Shown piece by piece: positions 27,201 through 34,856 of a stretch of DNA of 64,000 nt (its first letter is position 1; the number at the start of each line of letters is the position of its first letter). The position numbers and the translations under genes were made by a program. The notes under the pieces were generated by a model. It saw only the letters and a list, made by a program, of their open reading frames with translations. It was not told the DNA's origin and searched no databases. Location of the stretch: positions 80,295-144,294 of the forward strand of contig JAQGBZ010000153.1 in NCBI GenBank assembly GCA_034687125.1. The letters are read 5' to 3'. This DNA is from Neelides folsomi (lineage: Eukaryota > Arthropoda > Collembola > Neelipleona > Neelidae).

Positions 27201-30200
27201 AGCTTCATGATAATAAATATTTACTATACTTAACATACCTACATAACTACATACGATAAGCCATAAGTCCTATTCAAAAAATTTTAAGCCTGTAATTAAT
27301 ACATTATATCGTTAATAAGGCTTTTAATTAAAAAGGTAGTAAAATTATTGGCCTAAATACATAAAAACTACGTACCTGTACATAGTTAAGTACTCGTGTT
27401 AATCTAACGAATTAATAATTAATGCTTATATAAGTGCTATACACTTACTACTTAATATTATGTTACTTTTTATCATTTCAAAAATGTTAATTTAAAGTTT
27501 AAAATTAAATTCATATCTCTACTTACACATAAAATTTATTCATATTCTCCGTAGCGGTTAAATTTTAATCAAGAATTCATGCATACCTAAAGTCTCAACT
27601 TCTTATCCCAGGAAATATACATATAATGCTCCAAAATACGATACGAATATCTTCCTATATGAAAATTAGAATATGGTTTTAGAAAATGCATATAAATGAG
27701 TCTACTTATGTCTATAAAGAAAGGTAACTACACTTTATTCTGTGAGTATGAAAGTTATATGTAGTTATAAGTTATAACCTATGAATACTTAATTATACGA
27801 TCCTACCCTTTATGCATTATTCATTTCCTTTAAAATATAGTTAGTTTGGACCGTGTAAACAGGGAATATCTTTTAATTTCCTATATTTTTGCATGGGAAA
27901 AAGAAAGCTTCACTTTGGTTTTCCTCACCGGAAATGAATTTTGGAAATGTCAATCATAAATGAACATCGTGACTTTCTCTGGTGATGACCACTGATAATA
28001 ATAAATAGGATAATAAAAGGGAAATGAGTCGTCTAACCACCACGTGAACCCCATTTGGAATGAATAAAAAGCAGGTGGAGTTATATTACACGGCTCTTTG
28101 ATTTCGTCGTTACTTCACTATGCCGTTGAGTCAAAATTGAGATCGAAGACCAAATGCATGTGCTATCATCATCATCATATCAAGAAAAGAATAAAAAGGG
28201 AGAAGGAAATAAAATGGAATACTTTTATATGAAAAACCTTTTAAATTCGATTTTCAACCTCAACTCAAAACTTATTTTCAGTTTCTTTTTCCAACGACAC
28301 TTTGAGTGACGTGAGAAGTGAAGGAAAGGGCAGAAGTGAAATGTACCACCACGTCAAACTCAAAAATACCTCTACATCAAAGTGTATTCCCTAGAAAATC
28401 TTAAAGAAATAATAATACCTACATACTTGTTCTGATACACAATATATCTTATATTGAATTCGCTCATTCACCTACTTATAGTATATTTATACTTTTATCA
28501 ATAACTATAAATATGTACAAAGGTCTATGATATCGGCTTACTTATATTGAAGAGAAATAGGTATAGACTCTGTATAAGCAAGCTTTTAAATTTTCAATAA
28601 AAATATTAAGGAAACGATGTGCTCTCCCAAGAGAACAGTTGATGAAGGCTCGCTCGATCGATGATAACGATTTTATTTAAAAATACTTATCCTCTTGATT
28701 GAAAAATATTGTATGGGATGGAAGTGATGAAGTGACTATGTAATATGTATATCTACAACATATTTGTATTGCTGTAGTATATTTTGATTGTTATATTATA
28801 TAAGATACGTTTTCTAACATTCCTCTATTTATAACCTCATATCCATGAGTGTTTGTAATGATAAGCTACATATGAGCTTAATACAGGTATGTTTTGTGAC
28901 CAACCATTTTATTACATGTGGCACTTTAAAGCCTCCTTAGAACCTTTTCGCCAGATACACTTCGGTTAAACTTTACGACATCTCATAAAATTTGATCCAT
29001 GGTAGAAAGCTATCGGAATTGATATGATTCGTAAGGGGAGTTTGCATGACACAAAGGGAGATTCAAGATTATTTTAAATCTCTTTCATTGATTCTAACAA
29101 TATGCAATCATTTTCCTGGGAGGTTAAACGCAAACACAAATAACTACATTTTGGTTCTCAACCATTAAATATTAAATTTGGCCATTACATGCAGTCTCCT
29201 TAAAATACAGAATATAAGAGTTAAATTGATTCATATTTTGCATTACCTTGCTTGATGTGCACCAACAGACGCGACGTAAAAAGAGCTTGCAGTGAGAGAT
29301 GAATCCTCGATTGCTTTACTTTCCATCCCAAGAGGATTCCCGCATAAATCTGTCACCAAATTGCAAAATTAATTATGTAGTTGATAAAATGGGAATAAAT
29401 TGCGAATTTGTAATTTAAGAATTATTTACAGCGCAGTAAGTGCATTTATGACTCTGTATTAATGCATTTACCAAACTTTTATCAAGATTTATTTATCTTT
29501 AAAGTCAACATTTTGTCAATATATCACTGCTGAATTTTAGCATTTAGTAATAAAGCTAATCGAGATTATCACGTCAAACCATTTTAATTTTACTACAGAT
29601 TAGATTAAATTTTCTAATAATATCAGTAGTAGTGATTTAAGAACATGTGTATTGTAACAATTCAACAACTATTTAATTGTAACAATTAGTACAATTAAAT
29701 AATTGTTAGAATTTTAGATCTTATATTTTGTATCTTTTTGATAAAGACATGAAAAATTCATGAAGAAAGATCAGACGTCAAATGGGAATTAACACACAAA
29801 GGGATTAGGAAAAATTTTCTTTGGGGATTAAGAGTGAAAGGATAAAAAACAAAGAAAGGGAAAGATACGAGAAAGCCAAAATCCCTTTTAATCTGTCTCT
29901 TTATTAGGAGCTTGAAGAAAGTAGAACTCCAATGTTCTCTATAAACCCACATGGAATATAATCTCTCTCCCGTGTATATTGAACTTTACTAAGGAACATT
30001 ATCACATGTAATACATTCGCTGAACTCTGTACATACACAATGAGTCGCATTACTCTTTGATAACGAGAAGGTCAGGGGCCGTAACATAAATTAGAAAGGC
30101 GAGAGAAGCAATCTTTCCCTAGCCCCACACACACAAACCCATCTCCCTTTACACCATTTGAGCAATCACAGCCTCGTCCTCCACATCCTCCGTCTACAAC

Positions 30201-33200
30201 AACGTCTACACGACCTCTAATACATGGGAGAATCATAATAAGAATATAAGCCTGAGCAGAGATAAATTTCCCTTGGTGGATTATCATAGCTGGTTTGGTG
30301 GAAAGTTTCCAAATCGGTCCGGAGGTCCATTCTACCATACTGCTTTGAGAAGATATGTACAGTAGTGTAAAACGATGAAAAGAGTTCATTCGCCTCACCG
30401 ACTCTTCCCACACAATGGCCCTCCAAAATTCATTTAAATCCCACGGCCCACACAACCATTTTAAAAAGAATTGAACTTTCTATTTATTTCCCACTCACTG
30501 GCCCAGAATTGGAGAAAAATGTGGGAATCAAATACAATTGTTTTCCTCTTTCAAAGAATGAATTTCCCATTTCAACTACTTGAAAAATTGAAATAGGATT
30601 GGAAAGGATTGTTAAAGGGTTCACCCTTATTCCATATAAATACAAATTATAAGTAATATGGTACTTATAGAATTCTATTCATTAAAATGTGATTTATATG
30701 TAAAACCCCTTGAAGATGAAATGAAGGGTGAGTTATGTCCTTCGATGTCTGTGATTAGACCGGAATGATGATTCACCTCTTTCGGAAGTCACCCCTCATT
30801 TTTTACCCTTACTAACGAAGGAGCAATTGGGTATAATAGCAAAAATGGATAATGCCAAGGATTCCAAAGGTTCCTCTTCAAACTCTCCCCCATCAATCTC
30901 CTAATTTCCCTCATTATTACTCCCTTGCATAGTTGCACATTTGAGAAGGACCGGAACGAGGAATGTCCTTCAGCTCATTAAAGCCTTTTTCCCCACAGCT
31001 CCCATTCAATTTATTCACAAGAGGAGAACAACCCCGAGGATTTTGAGCTTACTCCTTTAAAAGTATAAGCTTCGTATATATATATATATATTTATAAGAT
31101 AGGCCGACGAGGCTCCCCCTTCGCTTCTCTTAATGGCTTTCGTGGAGAGAAAGAAGTGAAATGAAATGGAATGAAAGATGGATCAATCGAAGAGAGCTAA
31201 GTAAGAAGAATGCTTCCGATTTGATTAGGGCGAAGAGAGAGTCTTCTGGACTACATAGGATGCTCAATTTGCCCGCCCGCACCCCCACCGTACTACTAAT
31301 AGCTTCTAATCGTGAAATGGGGAAGATGGGCCGGAGTGTAATATATATTGATAATACAGATAGACACTCTTTCACTTTAATTTGCCATTTTCCTAGCTCC
31401 CTGGAATTTCCTTCAGGGAATTGGAATGAAGGTGGGAAGGAGTTATGACTCATCAGGGCTATCCGCTTGGCGTCCCGAGATGAGAGATTCCCACCGCATC
31501 GACACGGACTTAATCGCCCATAATTATGAAGAGAAGGAAACATCGTTTTAATGGGACGTCACATCAGATTTAACGGATTGGACCCAGAAAGAATCCCGAA
31601 TCTTCCTAAGTGGAGTCATTTGGGAGAGAAAGGGTGAGGGCGCGGGAGGTGGAGTTCAAAAACTCACCCTATTCCTATGCAGAGGAGAACTCAGGGGATG
31701 TCATTCATGGCTTAATGATTATAATGCCGACTAATTTAATGTAATGTCAATGTCTCCATTCGAGGGTCCTCGACGAGATCCTCGAACAACTCACCCCATT
31801 TCCGCCCCAGTTCTTAACTTTCATTTAATGCCGCACCTTCCTCCTTTCCCAAACCCACCAAGACTCTTAATGTGAATGTAAACTCACAGACTTTCCGACA
31901 AAATGAACTCTTCTTAAATCCCCCATTCATCTTTATGGTCTTTGGTGTATGAGCCAAAAGTGTTCATTTCCTCCTCCATTCTTTAGCACTATAAATTCCT
32001 CTTTCATTTCTCCAAATGAAATTATAAGGATAGAGTTAAACATTTAAATTTTACATTTATCCTCAGTCTTTATTTTATTAATGAGCATAATTTTATTAAT
32101 AAATGAGTAATGGTTAAATAAACGAGTGTTTGTATTTATCGAGTAAGAACTAATAATGGCTTTAGTATAGAAATACCTCTCTAAATGATTTAAATGAGGA
32201 AAATGAAGAAAACCTCGTTGATGTCGATTTACTCGATTTAGAAGTGGAAATACACTTGATGGTTCATGTTGATGATGATGTGATCTTAATCATGTTCTCA
32301 TGCGGGGTTTCTCTTAATTGTATCCTGGGACCAGAGACACGTTCGTATTCTCTATTATACCATGGAATAATGCCACAAGGCACTCTGAGTATATCTTGAT
32401 CATCTCAATTGAATCAAATGCCCATTTGCTCATTCACCAATTCGAGTTTACTCCCAGAATTTCCGTATCTTAAACATAGGTAGAACGAGACGAACTAATA
32501 ATGGCTTTCTTTTAATGTACTGTCTTAAGTTTTCCCAACTCCAAATTGCGTGCCAGACGTAATAGAAATCCTTCGCTGTGACTCATTATGAGCCATCTTA
32601 TGTTCTTTTATGATTCTTCGTATATTTTTTATTATGGCATTCGTAATCTCTTTAGAGCCTACTTAAAAATAGCAGTTTGATATATTGAGGTGGTAGTCAT
32701 TACAGAAAAACCAAATTATAGGTAAAAGTCATTACTCAAAAAATCAAAGTAAGATATGCTTCCAAGCTTCCATAAATATTAACTTTAAACACAGAACCAG
32801 TATAATATCAGTATATCCTGTATGTTGAAGGAATTGACCATAGTGATACAAATATTACATTAAAGACTCAAATGATTAATGAACGACCTCAACATTCGAG
32901 CCATTTTATATAAACGTAAAAAGGGTGAAAAGAAAGGGAGAAAAGTAATTTACTTCACTGAAACTATTACAGACATGATATTAGAAATATCGTATAACGG
33001 TTCACGTTCACATTCGTAGAACTTTTCCCAAATCTACTAAATTCCTATCAAAAAATTCCGTATCTAAAGTATTAAATTACTCGATATAGAAATCCACTCG
33101 GTTCCCCTCTCCTCAAGAGTTGCATGGAGGAAGTATTAGGGGAAATTGGGCCTGGAAGTGCATTTTGAGACGAGGGTGATTCTTATAGACGATATTACAA

Positions 33201-34856
33201 CGCTCCCTGACCCTCGTCATATTAAAGGATAAGGTCGTGGGGATAAGGAGGGAGCATTGTTTTATTTTATTGCCCCACCAGCCTCCCTTCAGATGAAAAC
33301 TGTTTTCACTCGCACCTTACTCAATGAAGGAACTTCCCCTTCCCCACGCTTCTCTTCCCGTCTTCCAATTGAAGAATTATGAGGTTTGGGGGCGGCAAGG
33401 CCTTTGCGGCCTGTTAATGGTTTACCTCCTCGTTTTGCCAAAAGATTATGGGAGGAGAAGGCGGGAAAAGCTAAAAACTTTTCTACTTTTCAATACTTTC
33501 GTTTCAAAACTCTCCAATGATTATTTTCCTCAGACGGCCTTTTCAAATTTCTAATTGACTGTGGAGTTTTAGTATACACATCAAGTGCAGGGGCAGGGAG
33601 GGTGTGAGTTGGTCTATTCAAAATATAAGTTTAATAAGTATGCACTTGGAAGGGAGTTCTCTGACAGAATTTGGAAATGAGTATGGAAATGAGCATTTCC
33701 CCTTTCCTCCCTTTGACTGGCTTTTGTCAAAGATTCCTCTCTTTAAATGAGGTTAGGGAACAGACTTTTGAGTTGGGTACAAGATGGGCCCAAATTTTAC
33801 GACAGCTTTGATTTGACATTTATTATGAATATTACCACAAAATTCCCTATAAGTTCCTGCGCACACTTACTTTAAGAGCGAGTTAATGAAGTTCCTTATA
33901 TTAAGGATACTTAAGATTAGAACCTATAAAATATATGAGAAAATGAGTTATGAAATATTGAAAACGATTTCTCGTTATCTTGCTTTCAAATTTTATGCGA
34001 GAACCTTCGTCGTTTCCCTGAATTGTAATTAGGAACATATGCCAGCTCTCCAGAGTTTTAACAATTTGAAGCTCACTTTAATGCCATTCCTCACGATTGA
34101 TTTACATATTCATAAATAAATTAAATATCAATTCCCCTTCCTTTTCATATTCACCCCTAGCTGTTAAATATTGGCATATTGGGCCCAGACCCGCGTCGAT
34201 CCTATGCTGTTGAAAGACCCTCAAATATTAGATTGGAAATGATGGTGGTGGAGTGAAAGTGATCGGAGGGACTGGTGACTCTTAATGCGAGTCCCATGGA
34301 GCTTCCATACCTATTCTAAGCTAATTTTTCATTCAGTCCTTAATTGAGCTCTGGCACGTGATCTATGCATTAAAAGAGAGCAAGGGGCATAGAAGTCCGC
34401 AAATACCCTTATGACTCCCGGCCACACAGAGACAGAATGGTTTCAATGCGGTGTATGCATGTCCCACAGCACGAGAGAGAAACGAAAGGCAAATAAGGAG
34501 CGGGTGCGGGTAGGGGAAATCCCAACCTCGGGAACCCCAACATCGGTCAATTTGAGATTATTAACCAAAAGCTGAGTGAATGAAGGAAACGAGCTCGAGA
34601 GGGAGAAGGCTATACATGATTTATTTTTCTAATCGACTCTATGATTAAATTGTCATGCTAAGCCAGCCTGACGGCCCGACACTTCCTCCACACATTTATA
34701 TGTACGGATTCTATCTCACATGAATGTCTTTAGTGGCGAGGGCATCTACTTACCAATAAGTAATGCACAACCCCCTGCGAGACATAAAAAAGCACTTCCT
34801 TCAATTATTTTTCTAATGCAATACATTACCTTACTATGGTGTATAAATACAGACAT
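99..34856 (-). CDS. Ddr: Discoidin domain receptor (DDR) tyrosine kinase, 5' and middle part of gene, kinase exons off the left edge
   Basis: This is a multi-exon receptor gene. The spliced exons, in transcript order, are 34856-34754, 29349-29247, 19013-18938, 18693-18538, 17505-17358, 15282-15001, 9343-9204, 8008-7798, 3056-2970, 1835-1609 and 270-99. They total 1705 bp, about 568 codons, and every junction keeps the reading frame. Predicted order: signal sequence, discoidin domain (about residues 37-192), discoidin-like domain (about 197-406), short extracellular juxtamembrane part, one transmembrane helix (about 445-467) and the start of a cytoplasmic juxtamembrane region rich in Gly and Asn. 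DDRs are plasma-membrane receptors that bind collagens in vertebrates and signal through a C-terminal tyrosine kinase; that domain is not in the window. Diagnostic motifs are GGAWCPK, EWLQI, GRFAKGRGQEYTE, VCMRVELLGC, GLGQLSDKVEG and HFNGKP. Family assignment is very secure for the ten downstream exons; the first exon is less certain. Confidence 0.93.
1609..1835 (-). CDS. Ddr: DDR exon: transmembrane helix and inner juxtamembrane start
   Basis: The exon encodes ESSMVETVVGIIAGLIFLLS then VVVGLLIWMQRSGRSL: one strongly hydrophobic helix of about 23 residues followed by basic stop-transfer residues. The GIIAG small-residue motif and regularly spaced Leu could support helix dimerisation, known for DDRs. 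The cytoplasmic side continues with an aromatic, Pro-containing stretch (GFPFWRPHW). Acceptor TTTTACAG and donor AAA|GTAAGG; 227 bp, leaving in phase 0. Confidence 0.93.
1927..1940. repeat. Perfect 14-base palindrome TACGAGTACTCGTA
   Basis: Self-complementary over all 14 bases, in the intron next to the DDR transmembrane exon. The core 8-mer TACTCGTA/TACGAGTA also occurs at about 13624, 17802, 18406, 57756 and 59785. Confidence 0.6.
2970..3056 (-). CDS. Ddr: DDR exon: extracellular juxtamembrane segment
   Basis: Acceptor TCTTCTTTTAG and donor ATCG|GTGAGT enclose 87 bp encoding EIYDGNYTEEMGPDGHHLDF and SDSTSPLGI. It links the discoidin-like domain to the membrane helix; the frame enters and leaves in phase 1. 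NYT is a glycosylation sequon. This part is acidic and flexible-looking, as in other DDRs, and contains no cysteine. Confidence 0.88.
3057..7797 (-). other. DDR intron, 4.7 kb
   Basis: AT-rich intron between the exon ending in EVYFHS and the one starting EIYDGNYT. I see no coding exon, no conserved RNA gene and no clear repeat element. A minus-strand ORF near 7238-7495 begins with a hydrophobic stretch but has no matching splice context or conserved motif. Confidence 0.6.
7798..8008 (-). CDS. Ddr: DDR exon: end of discoidin-like domain
   Basis: The 211-bp exon encodes ARVYFSLGGVHFNGKPVTHV, EHARNISIPLENRTG and RFVKVHIYFRSSWLVIGEVY, matching the HFNGKP, HARN and I/V-G/S-E-V-x-F motifs of DDRs. 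NIS and NRT are glycosylation sequons. Acceptor CAATTGCAG and donor CTCTG|GTACGT are canonical. No cysteine is present, unlike vertebrate DDRs, which have one in the matching strand. Confidence 0.94.
9204..9343 (-). CDS. Ddr: DDR exon: discoidin-like domain, FEFETVRKF segment
   Basis: The correct frame gives GWVGWKKKKRGGEEEFVEI then LFEFETVRKFEAIEVFTNHF, matching the VGW...VEI-x-FEFD-x-x-R-x-F pattern of DDRs. It is bounded by acceptor TTTTATAG and donor CAG|GTAATA, 140 bp, phase compatible on both sides. The cysteine found in vertebrate DDRs (CNN) is Thr here (TNH). Four lysines in a row followed by Arg form an unusually basic loop. Confidence 0.93.
10800..11377 (+). mobile_element. Non-autonomous Tc1/mariner-type transposon with transposase remnant
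   Basis: The element is 578 bp, starts CAGTGAGGGCCATAAGTATC and ends with the inverted version CAGGGAGGGCCATAAGTATC; the terminal repeats match for about 35 bp. It is flanked on both sides by TA (10798-10799 and 11378-11379), the target duplicated by this superfamily. The terminal sequence is typical of Tc1-like elements. Inside is a broken piece of transposase (next entry). It lies in a DDR intron, in the orientation opposite to the gene. Confidence 0.9.
10975..11246 (+). pseudogene. Degraded C-terminal fragment of a DDE/D transposase (IS630-Tc1-mariner type)
   Basis: Two frames read consecutively give WIGRG (from 10996) and then, after a frameshift, PPRSPDLTLLDFFLWGF and VKSKVYAKIPSTLNEI (from 11033). 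This is the block around the last catalytic acidic residue in arthropod IS630-Tc1-mariner transposases, which usually read W-I-G-R-G-G-P...W-P-P-R-S-P-D-L-T-P-L-D-F-F-L-W-G. A TAG stop at 11141 and further stops interrupt the rest. The N-terminal DNA-binding region and earlier catalytic residues are missing, so it is not functional. Confidence 0.85.
15001..15282 (-). CDS. Ddr: DDR exon: first half of discoidin-like domain, with an insertion
   Basis: This is the longest DDR exon in the window (282 bp). It begins GDGLIQYEMQDGDSF and includes HDVSYDGQGG and HGLGQLSDKVEGATLF, which match the Y-x-x-P, YDG and GLGQL-x-D-x-V-x-G motifs of the DDR discoidin-like domain. Between YDG and GLGQL are 43 residues where human DDR2 has about eight, so this loop is enlarged; it holds KRR and an NET glycosylation sequon. 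Splice sites are TTTCAG| and CTCG|GTATTT. Confidence 0.93.
17358..17505 (-). CDS. Ddr: DDR exon: end of discoidin domain
   Basis: This exon is bounded by acceptor CTTTATAG and donor CAAG|GTACAC. It encodes LPGNVDTLSVVTNKLRPPLV and VCMRVELLGCLWQ, the closing strands of the discoidin domain. The two cysteines correspond to C177 and C185 of human DDR2 and should pair with those in the two earlier exons. The residue before VCM is Thr where vertebrate DDR2 has the collagen-contacting Asn175. Confidence 0.95.
18538..18693 (-). CDS. Ddr: DDR exon: discoidin domain core
   Basis: This 156-bp exon (52 codons, phase 0 at both ends) has acceptor TTGGACAG and donor ACG|GTGAGT. It encodes GIQIQGRFAKGRGQEYTE and EIEYWREGFEVWRKY, matching the T-Q-G-R-x-A-x-G-x-G-x-E-F/Y core and the Y-x-R-D/E-G-x-x-W strand of DDR discoidin domains. 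NET near its start is a potential N-glycosylation site. Confidence 0.95.
18938..19013 (-). CDS. Ddr: DDR exon: discoidin domain, GGAWCPK segment
   Basis: This 76-bp exon follows acceptor AAATTTCAG and encodes LNTEGAGGAWCPKEAIARGV then REWLQ, the most conserved discoidin block in DDRs (GDGAWCP and E-W/F-L-Q-I in vertebrates). The cysteine corresponds to C73 of human DDR2, one half of a structural disulfide. The donor is the weaker CAG|GTTCAT, but the next exon continues precisely (EWLQ then ISFNETQ). The gap to the following exon is only 244 bases, the shortest intron in the gene. Confidence 0.93.
20482..21023. mobile_element. Foldback (long inverted repeat) MITE
   Basis: The arms are 20482-20646 and 20814-21023, around a loop of about 167 bp. 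Both ends read GAGGGCG then T/C then ATTAAAAGG going inward, and TA dinucleotides flank the element (20480-20481 and 21024-21025). The inner ~112 bases of the two arms differ at only about two positions. The right arm carries about 40 extra bases (around 20933-20975) absent from the left. No transposase is encoded. TA flanks and inverted ends suggest a Tc1/mariner-mobilised MITE. Confidence 0.88.
24960..25031. repeat. Truncated or older end of the same repeat family, abutting the next copy
   Basis: About 70 bases immediately left of the 25034 element resemble that element's right end. Shared blocks include GTAAAAGTTAT/CTAAAAGTTAT, GATTTAAA, a run of A and the terminal CT-rich part. The two would share the TA at 25032-25033. 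A matching left end for this copy was not found, so it may be a fragment. Confidence 0.5.
25034..25461. mobile_element. TA-flanked inverted-repeat element (MITE)
   Basis: The left end reads CAGAGTGGTCCAGAG and the right end, inverted, ACGAGTGGCCCAGAG. Both continue into TAGGTTTTTTT(T)AAATCG, giving imperfect terminal inverted repeats of roughly 45 bp. TA lies on each side (25032-25033 and 25462-25463). The 428-bp element encodes nothing recognisable. It is in the longest DDR intron. Confidence 0.8.
29247..29349 (-). CDS. Ddr: DDR exon: start of discoidin domain
   Basis: Acceptor TTGGTGACAG and donor CAAG|GTAATG bound this 103-bp exon. It encodes LCGNPLGMES, then SLTASSFYVASVGAHQA, aligning without gaps to the start of DDR discoidin domains. 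The Cys of LCGNP corresponds to the first discoidin cysteine (C30 in human DDR2). The exon enters with two bases of a split codon and leaves with AG, completed to Arg by the next exon. At the position of the collagen-contacting Trp of vertebrate DDRs it has Tyr, and at the contacting Thr it has Val. Confidence 0.93.
29350..34753 (-). other. Proposed DDR intron 1, 5.4 kb
   Basis: Between the candidate signal exon and the first discoidin exon. It contains a GC-richer zone at about 30750-31900 with ORFs open on both strands (31130-31543 minus, 31161-31448 plus) but no recognisable domain, and a (TA)n run at 31075-31091. No other exon with the right splice phase and a signal-like peptide was seen. 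Confidence 0.45.
31075..31091. repeat. (TA)n microsatellite
   Basis: Uninterrupted TA dinucleotide run of 17 bases within the proposed first DDR intron. Confidence 0.8.
34754..34856 (-). CDS. Ddr: DDR candidate first coding exon with signal sequence
   Basis: On the minus strand an open frame starts with ATG at 34856, has a second in-frame ATG at 34826, and ends at a strong donor (G|GTAAGTAG). A TAG stop lies seven codons upstream of the first ATG. The frame ends with one base (G), exactly what the next exon needs, and the junction codon becomes GAT (Asp). The peptide has a basic stretch (CIRK) followed by a hydrophobic core SAFLCLAGGCALLI, as expected for a signal sequence just before the first discoidin cysteine. 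The shorter start (34826) would place that cysteine at residue 27, close to its position in human DDR2. I chose the outer ATG because it is first. The exon was found by searching for a phase-compatible hydrophobic exon, so it is inference; other 5' exons could exist. Confidence 0.5.

Larger units (their letters stand above)
19014..29246 (-). other. DDR intron, 10.2 kb, contains two inverted-repeat elements
   Basis: The longest intron of the gene, splitting the discoidin domain between VGAHQA(R) and LNTEGAG. It holds the hairpin element at 20482-21023 and the element at 25034-25461 with a related end just upstream of it. The remainder is AT-rich. Several ORFs of 60-100 codons occur (for example 19564-19872 minus), but none shows a family motif. 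Confidence 0.6.

Noticed and set aside
30072..30455. 127-codon minus-strand ORF with a Gly/Val/Cys-rich end
   Set aside because: Lies in the proposed DDR intron, no motif, and a second ORF in another frame overlaps it.
31130..31543. Overlapping ORFs on both strands (137 and 95 codons)
   Set aside because: Openness on both strands follows from local base composition; neither translation shows domain motifs.
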